DNA from: Entrophospora sp. SA101
Lineage: Eukaryota; Glomeromycota; Glomeromycetes; Entrophosporales; Entrophosporaceae
Reading direction: 5' to 3'
NCBI GenBank assembly: GCA_958430865.1
Contig: CAUDNR010001433.1
Location: forward strand, 1,712-14,201
DNA: 12,490 bases
Shown piece by piece: positions 8,901-12,490 of this stretch (the first letter of the stretch is position 1; the number at the start of each line of letters is the position of its first letter). The notes under the pieces are model-generated. The model saw nothing but the letters and a program-made list of their open reading frames with translations. It had not been told where the DNA came from and made no database searches. The position numbers were made by a program, and so were the translations under genes.

Positions 8901-9723
8901 TGGAACTTTTGTTGCACACATAGAATCAGCATGTGAGGACCATAAGATAAAAACCATTGATGGTATTACTAATTTATTTTACTTTGAATGGCCAGTAACA
9001 GGTGATTATTCTGGATATATTACAAGCTCAATGTCTGCCACATATTGGAAAATGTTTACAATTTTCACCATCAGAGATATTAAAAAATACAACCACTATA
9101 AACAAGCCAACACCTTTGGTTTCTTCTCATTCAGTTCTTGACAATCCATGGAATATTTCATTGTCTCATGCTCAAGGTAAAAATAAATAGATATATATAA
9201 TGAAAATATGAATTACATTATATTTATATTATTAATTTGCAATTTATATACATATAGCCAGACAAATAAAAGAGGATGAATCAAATAAATCAAATAATAA
9301 TACTCAGTCATTAGGTATATGCAAAAAAATTATATTGCTATTATTGCTATTGATTATTTAAATTTCTGTTTTTATGGTTTTTAATATATATATTGAAGAA
9401 TCATTTGAATTAAAAACAGGATGGGCATCAAAAAGCAAACAAAAATATGGAATAAGAGGAAGAGGAAAGTGTATGAAAAAGAAAGTGAAACTTTACCTTG
9501 AAGGATATTTCTTAGCAGGTAACATTAATAAAACTGACCAAATGACAGCAAAGGAAATGATAAGCCAACTTCAAATTTTAGCTGATGAAGGTGAAATTCA
9601 AGTTGAGGATATCCCTGAAGTGCCAACAGTTGCAAATTGGATTACACAGTATGCAGCAAATATGAAAAAACTATCAGTACAAACAATAATCATGAACAAA
9701 GACAGTGAATGGTAAGTGATAAC

Positions 9724-9948
9724 TAGGGTTGTTAAATGGAGCATAATGTTCTGGCATCAACCCGGGTTATGGATCACTCCATCATGGAGTGGGTTAAGAT
9801 TTCTAATTTTTTGTACTAACCCGGAGCAAAATATTTTATTATAATTTTGCTCCGGAGTAACCCATGGAGTATTAACCCAGTACATTTAAGGTTAGGTTAA
9901 CCCTTGTTCCACTATAATATGAACCAACCCAACCCATTATGTTCCCTA
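9724..9948. mobile_element. hAT-like miniature element with perfect 8-bp target duplication, 225 bp
   Basis: The element starts TAGGGTTG and ends GTTCCCTA, with the inner block GCATAATG / CATTATG also inverted. It is flanked by an exact 8-bp direct repeat GTGATAAC (9716-9723 and 9949-9956), the signature length of hAT insertions. Inside, CCGGAGCAAAAT (9821-9832) pairs exactly with ATTTTGCTCCGG (9844-9855), ACTCCAT-C-ATGGAGT (near 9776-9790) is a palindrome, and AACCCGGGTT (9759-9768) is self-complementary. The element is richer in G and C than its surroundings, and AACCC/GGGTT is repeated many times. It has no coding capacity. It landed right after the stop codon of copy 2 (9713-9715), so it is younger than that gene. 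Confidence 0.85.
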
Positions 9949-9956
9949 GTGATAAC

Positions 9957-10345
9957 AATGAATTTGATGTACATGGAAAAGGTAAAAAAACTATTTTTGA
10001 TAACTCCAATTAATGATTATGAACATTTGACAAAACATCAAAAATAATAAATAAATAAAATTTCATACTTTGTACTGGAGTTGCCTTTCTAAATTCCTGA
10101 GAAGTTTCAAAAGGCAACTTTATTTTGTGCTATTTACAGTGCACCAATTTTTATAATAAAAATAAAATTTTTTTTTTGACATCCTCAATTCCCCTCGGGT
10201 TTATTAAATACATTTGAATATTTCATTATTGTGTATTGTTTGTAAAAACAAGAGAGAATGTATGTGTAAGAACCATAATTCAAGTCAGTATAATTTATGG
10301 TGTTTGAATTTGCTATATTTATGACACCCAAATCTCTATGTCCAG
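9957..10345. other. Region downstream of copy 2, no gene
   Basis: AT-rich with a short palindromic element (10079-10119) described separately and a GGTGT...ACACC hairpin near 10300-10326. No open frame of note and no recognised terminal inverted repeat of the transposase element. Confidence 0.4.
10079..10119. repeat. 41-bp palindromic remnant of the TTGCCTTTC element family
   Basis: AGTTGCCTTT (10079-10088) is exactly inverted at 10110-10119 (AAAGGCAACT), and the outer sequence TTGCCTTTCTAA matches the end of the 106-bp element at 11557-11662, whose other end is GAAAGGCAA. This reads as an internally deleted copy that kept little more than its ends. Confidence 0.5.
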
Positions 10346-10355
10346 TATATAAAAG
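10346..10355 (+). promoter_or_regulatory. TATA-like box without a gene
   Basis: TATATAAAAG fits the TATA consensus closely. The next ATG (near 10431) opens only a five-codon frame, and no downstream coding region is seen before the minisatellite, so it may be chance, a relict, or serve a noncoding transcript. Confidence 0.2.
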
Positions 10356-10452
10356 TCTTCGAGGAACACTATAAATTCTTTTGGTTTTTTAATATTAATT
10401 CGTAATCTACAAAAATTTGCCGATCATTAATATGTTTTTGTGGCGATAAATT

Positions 10453-10715
10453 AACGAACGTTTTATTAATTATTCAATAGTTTGTGTAGGAGTGATTGAA
10501 TTAAGAAGCATTAAGGAACAAACATTTTATTAATTATTCAATAGTTTGTATAGGGATTGAAGTAATCTTTAAGGACAAGACTATGAACAAAATATATTAA
10601 TGAATGTCTTATCAATTATTCAATAGTTTGTATAAGGATTGAAGTAAGCTTTAAGGACAAGATCTATGAACAACAAATATACTAATGAACATTTTATTGA
10701 TTATTCAATAGTTTA
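10453..10715 (+). repeat. Degenerate minisatellite, four units
   Basis: The core ATTCAATAGTTTGT starts at 10472, 10536, 10618 and 10703, preceded each time by an AACRAACATTTTATTAATT-like block and followed (units 2 and 3) by AAGGATTGAAGTAA-CTTTAAGGACAAGA. Unit lengths are 64, 82 and 85 bases. Units 2 and 3 are the most alike; unit 1 is shorter and unit 4 ends early. Confidence 0.75.
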
Positions 10716-11556
10716 TCAATCATTAAATAGTTATGTTTATTATTTATAAATTTCTCTTTTTTAACTTATATTTAATAACATTGCCATGATAAATAATTAA
10801 ATGAATAAAGTCAGAGATAAAACTCTTTTTAATTTAATCATTATCGCTGCTTGTTTATTATTCTAATCATTATTTACATATGTATATAGGAATAAATGTA
10901 AAAGAAAAAATTTATTTTAAAATAAATGATTTTACTATAAAAGACATACCTAAATGATCAAAAAATCTGCAAATATTCATAATAATGTAATATTTGGACA
11001 TTTATTTCTACCTATACTTGCAATTGGACACGTCAAACAAAATTTTACATATATGAATATAAAGGCAAAATTTGACTTTGAGAGTCAGATTATTTTCAGT
11101 TTTATTAACAACCTGCCTTAAAAATTTTCTTAAAGCAGATACATATGATAAAGAAGTTATATCTCAAATTTGGTGGTGGCTGCTACACAGCAAGGGTATT
11201 AAATGGGGATTAGAAGTCACTTGATTGTAAAATTTTACCATGATGCAGATCACCAAAAATTTACTATGTTTTACAACTCCCTATTGATCTGCGTGACATG
11301 TCCTGTGACTGTTATTATTTAAAATTTAGCCGTGAAACTCAAGTTTAGGGGAAGCCTAAACCAAATTAGTTCAAGATGGTTTGGAGAGGACTGAGTTTAG
11401 GGTCACACAGAATTTATTAGTATCATAGATATTGTTGATCTGGCCAGGTATTACCGAAGTCGCGGGTTATAGCTTGACAAGAAAATAGCAAGTGGTTGTA
11501 AGAATTTAATTCAAATTCCCTGCAATGTCTTGGTGCCCTTGATGTGTATAGTATAG
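10716..11556. other. Intergenic, no gene seen
   Basis: AT-rich with stops in all frames. A hairpin GTTTAGG (11343-11349) / CCTAAAC (11355-11361) is present. The stretch 11440-11520 is less AT-rich than its surroundings and may be an old mobile fragment, but I cannot place it. Confidence 0.4.
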
Positions 11557-11662
11557 TTGCCTTTCTAAGCTCGCTGGCTATTTTTCTAAGCTAGTTCCGA
11601 ACAGTTTCGATTTAACTAACTAAAAACCGATTTCTGAACTAATTCTGAGTTTCGAAAGGCAA
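11557..11662. mobile_element. Miniature inverted-repeat element, 106 bp (TTGCCTTTC ends)
   Basis: TTGCCTTTC (11557-11565) is exactly inverted at 11654-11662 (GAAAGGCAA), with weaker pairing continuing inward (TAAGCTC with GAGTTTC). The interior holds partly self-complementary TAGTTCCGAA and TTCTGAACTA. It shares its ends with the 41-bp remnant at 10079-10119. No clear target duplication and no coding capacity; the superfamily is open. Confidence 0.55.
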
Positions 11663-11809
11663 GGAAAATTTGATATTTCATTTTTGCATCTGCGAGATAG
11701 CTGATTATATTTACGTAATTACATAATAATTAATATTAATATTACTATTATTTACAGATTTACGGATTCGCGAATTATTTGTTATAATATTATTGTTATG
11801 TTTTTGAAA

Positions 11810-11843
11810 CTGTTGTATGTGAAATCATTTTCACGTACAACAG
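11810..11843. repeat. Strong hairpin, 15-bp arms and 4-base loop
   Basis: CTGTTGTATGTGAAA (11810-11824) pairs with TTTCACGTACAACAG (11829-11843) at 14 of 15 positions; the exception is T opposite G, which can wobble-pair in one strand. The loop is TCAT. It may be a foldback remnant or a structured RNA element; there is no T run to suggest a simple terminator. Confidence 0.6.
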
Positions 11844-12490
11844 AACCAACTACGGTATAGTAAAATCGAAAAAGTGACATTTTAAATGTTTGTTAACTTT
11901 GCACAAACGTTCTATCATTATTGCTTATTTCTGAGCAAAAATAACCTTTAACTTTTATTAGTAGTGAATGAACTTCTCTAAATTTCATTTATTTCAGACA
12001 ACGTCTTTTGATTTCTGTTCTATTAAAGTCGCTTTCAACTTTCTGGTAAAAGAAATATAATCAATATTTTAACTTTTGAACCACAAATAAGATCTACATT
12101 GCACGTGTACTCATTCGTTATCCAAAGGGGCTGATTTGAATAACAATAATTGTTGCTATATTGAGTAAGTTGTGTATCATTAAAATCAACATTACGTCTT
12201 CCTTGTGATGAGGGAATTTCATTTAACTATTCTCATCATGATAGGATGATAAAATAGTTTTCGTCCAAAATAATAATAACAATAAACGGATTTTCAGCAC
12301 TTTTTATATTTATCAATTTAAACTAAAAAGGTATTTATTATATGGGGTTTGTACTAGAAAAATCAACCTTCCAGACAAAAAATCTATTTTTAGTAACAAC
12401 CCTTAATTTGGTTACACATATGGGTTCCATGCTAACAAAAAGATAGTTCGGGTTCAAGAACCCCAAAATGAGTTGTTGATACCACTATAT
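11844..12490. other. Intergenic to window end, no gene seen
   Basis: No long open frame on either strand. Composition is slightly less AT-rich near 11640-11900. An acceptor-like TTTATTTCAG lies at about 11989-11998 but no exon-like sequence follows. The end holds GGGTTCAAGAACCCC near 12448-12462, a small palindrome. Confidence 0.4.

Larger units (their letters stand above)
6096..9715 (+). pseudogene. FYR-domain DDE transposase-like gene, nearly full length, broken (copy 2)
   Basis: A multi-exon gene: exons 6096-7090, 7177-7448, 7515-7933, 8012-8751, 8815-9176, 9258-9314 and 9399-9715, split by GT-AG introns of about 60 to 86 bases whose phases fit the reading frame. Domains in order: a unique N-terminus, FYRN/FYRC (6558-6806), a linker, Cys-rich region (CSIC at 7847-7858; HCITC near 8171-8185), a DDE/D-like core (8012-8900), and a C-terminal GWA...RG...YFLAGN...NWI domain also found in copy 1. 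Likely role: a DNA transposase acting on its own element; the target ends were not found. Breaks: TAA 6465-6467 and TAA 6810-6812 (each one C-to-T from CAA), a shift between 6812 and 6851, shifts near 7340-7360, 7745-7750 and 8529-8531, and an extra A near 9049-9052. ATG 6096 is the first in-frame Met. A 12-T run sits in the coding frame at about 6183-6194. The family call is from motif pattern and is not certain; broken as read, unless the assembly has errors. Confidence 0.7.

Noticed and set aside
9320..9398. Start of a 113-codon frame before 9399
   Set aside because: It is intronic; the phase-1 acceptor at 9397-9398 matches copy 1 and places the exon start at 9399.
1..9715. Protease as cargo moved by the two flanking same-direction transposase copies
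   Set aside because: The copies are strongly diverged, differ in exon make-up, and no matching outer ends or target duplication were found.
10453..10715. Long terminal repeat or centromeric satellite
   Set aside because: Only four unequal units, no TG...CA ends, primer site or long array.
11465..11530. Possible tRNA-like promoter boxes (SINE) around TAGCAAGTGG and TTCAAATTCC
   Set aside because: The spacing is too short, the A-box is one base off, and no acceptor or T stem forms.
12440..12470. T-arm-like GGGTTCAAGAACCCC suggesting a tRNA
   Set aside because: No D-arm, anticodon arm or acceptor pairing can be drawn around it; it is just a short palindrome.

Overview
The window looks like nuclear DNA of an AT-rich, transposon-filled fungus, most likely an arbuscular mycorrhizal fungus of the Rhizophagus type. 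This rests on short GT-AG introns of about 60 to 220 bases, a secreted proteinase K-type subtilase, BED-finger debris, small hAT-like elements, and a large intron-containing transposase-like gene of a kind I associate with Glomeromycotina. The organism call is inference; there is no rRNA or other marker in the window.

Layout: 1-1300 is the 3' part of a decayed transposase-like gene on the plus strand (copy 1), including a SAP-domain exon. From 1301 to 4253 there is no intact gene, only small inverted-repeat elements (2264-2405, 2785-2992, 3491-3600, 3647-3803), a minus-strand exon-like remnant (3235-3381) and a broken BED zinc finger (3854-4055). The only intact gene is a 458-codon subtilisin-like protease on the minus strand (4254-5630), preceded on its upstream side by a 140-base stretch with no C on the plus strand. 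A second, almost full-length transposase-like gene (copy 2) runs 6096-9715 on the plus strand. It reads through six introns but is broken by two in-frame stops and several single-base frameshifts. Its inferred domain order is FYRN/FYRC, a Cys-rich zinc-type region, a DDE/D transposase-like core, and a C-terminal domain shared with copy 1. A 225-bp hAT-like miniature element with a perfect 8-bp target duplication sits just after its stop codon. From 9957 to 12490 there is no gene, only a 41-bp and a 106-bp element sharing one terminal repeat, a four-unit minisatellite (10453-10715) and a strong 15-bp-arm hairpin (11810-11843).

The most interesting content is the transposase-like family. It couples chromatin-type FYR domains, and in copy 1 a DNA-binding SAP exon, to a DDE-like core. 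The protease is a host gene that has stayed intact in the middle of decaying mobile DNA.
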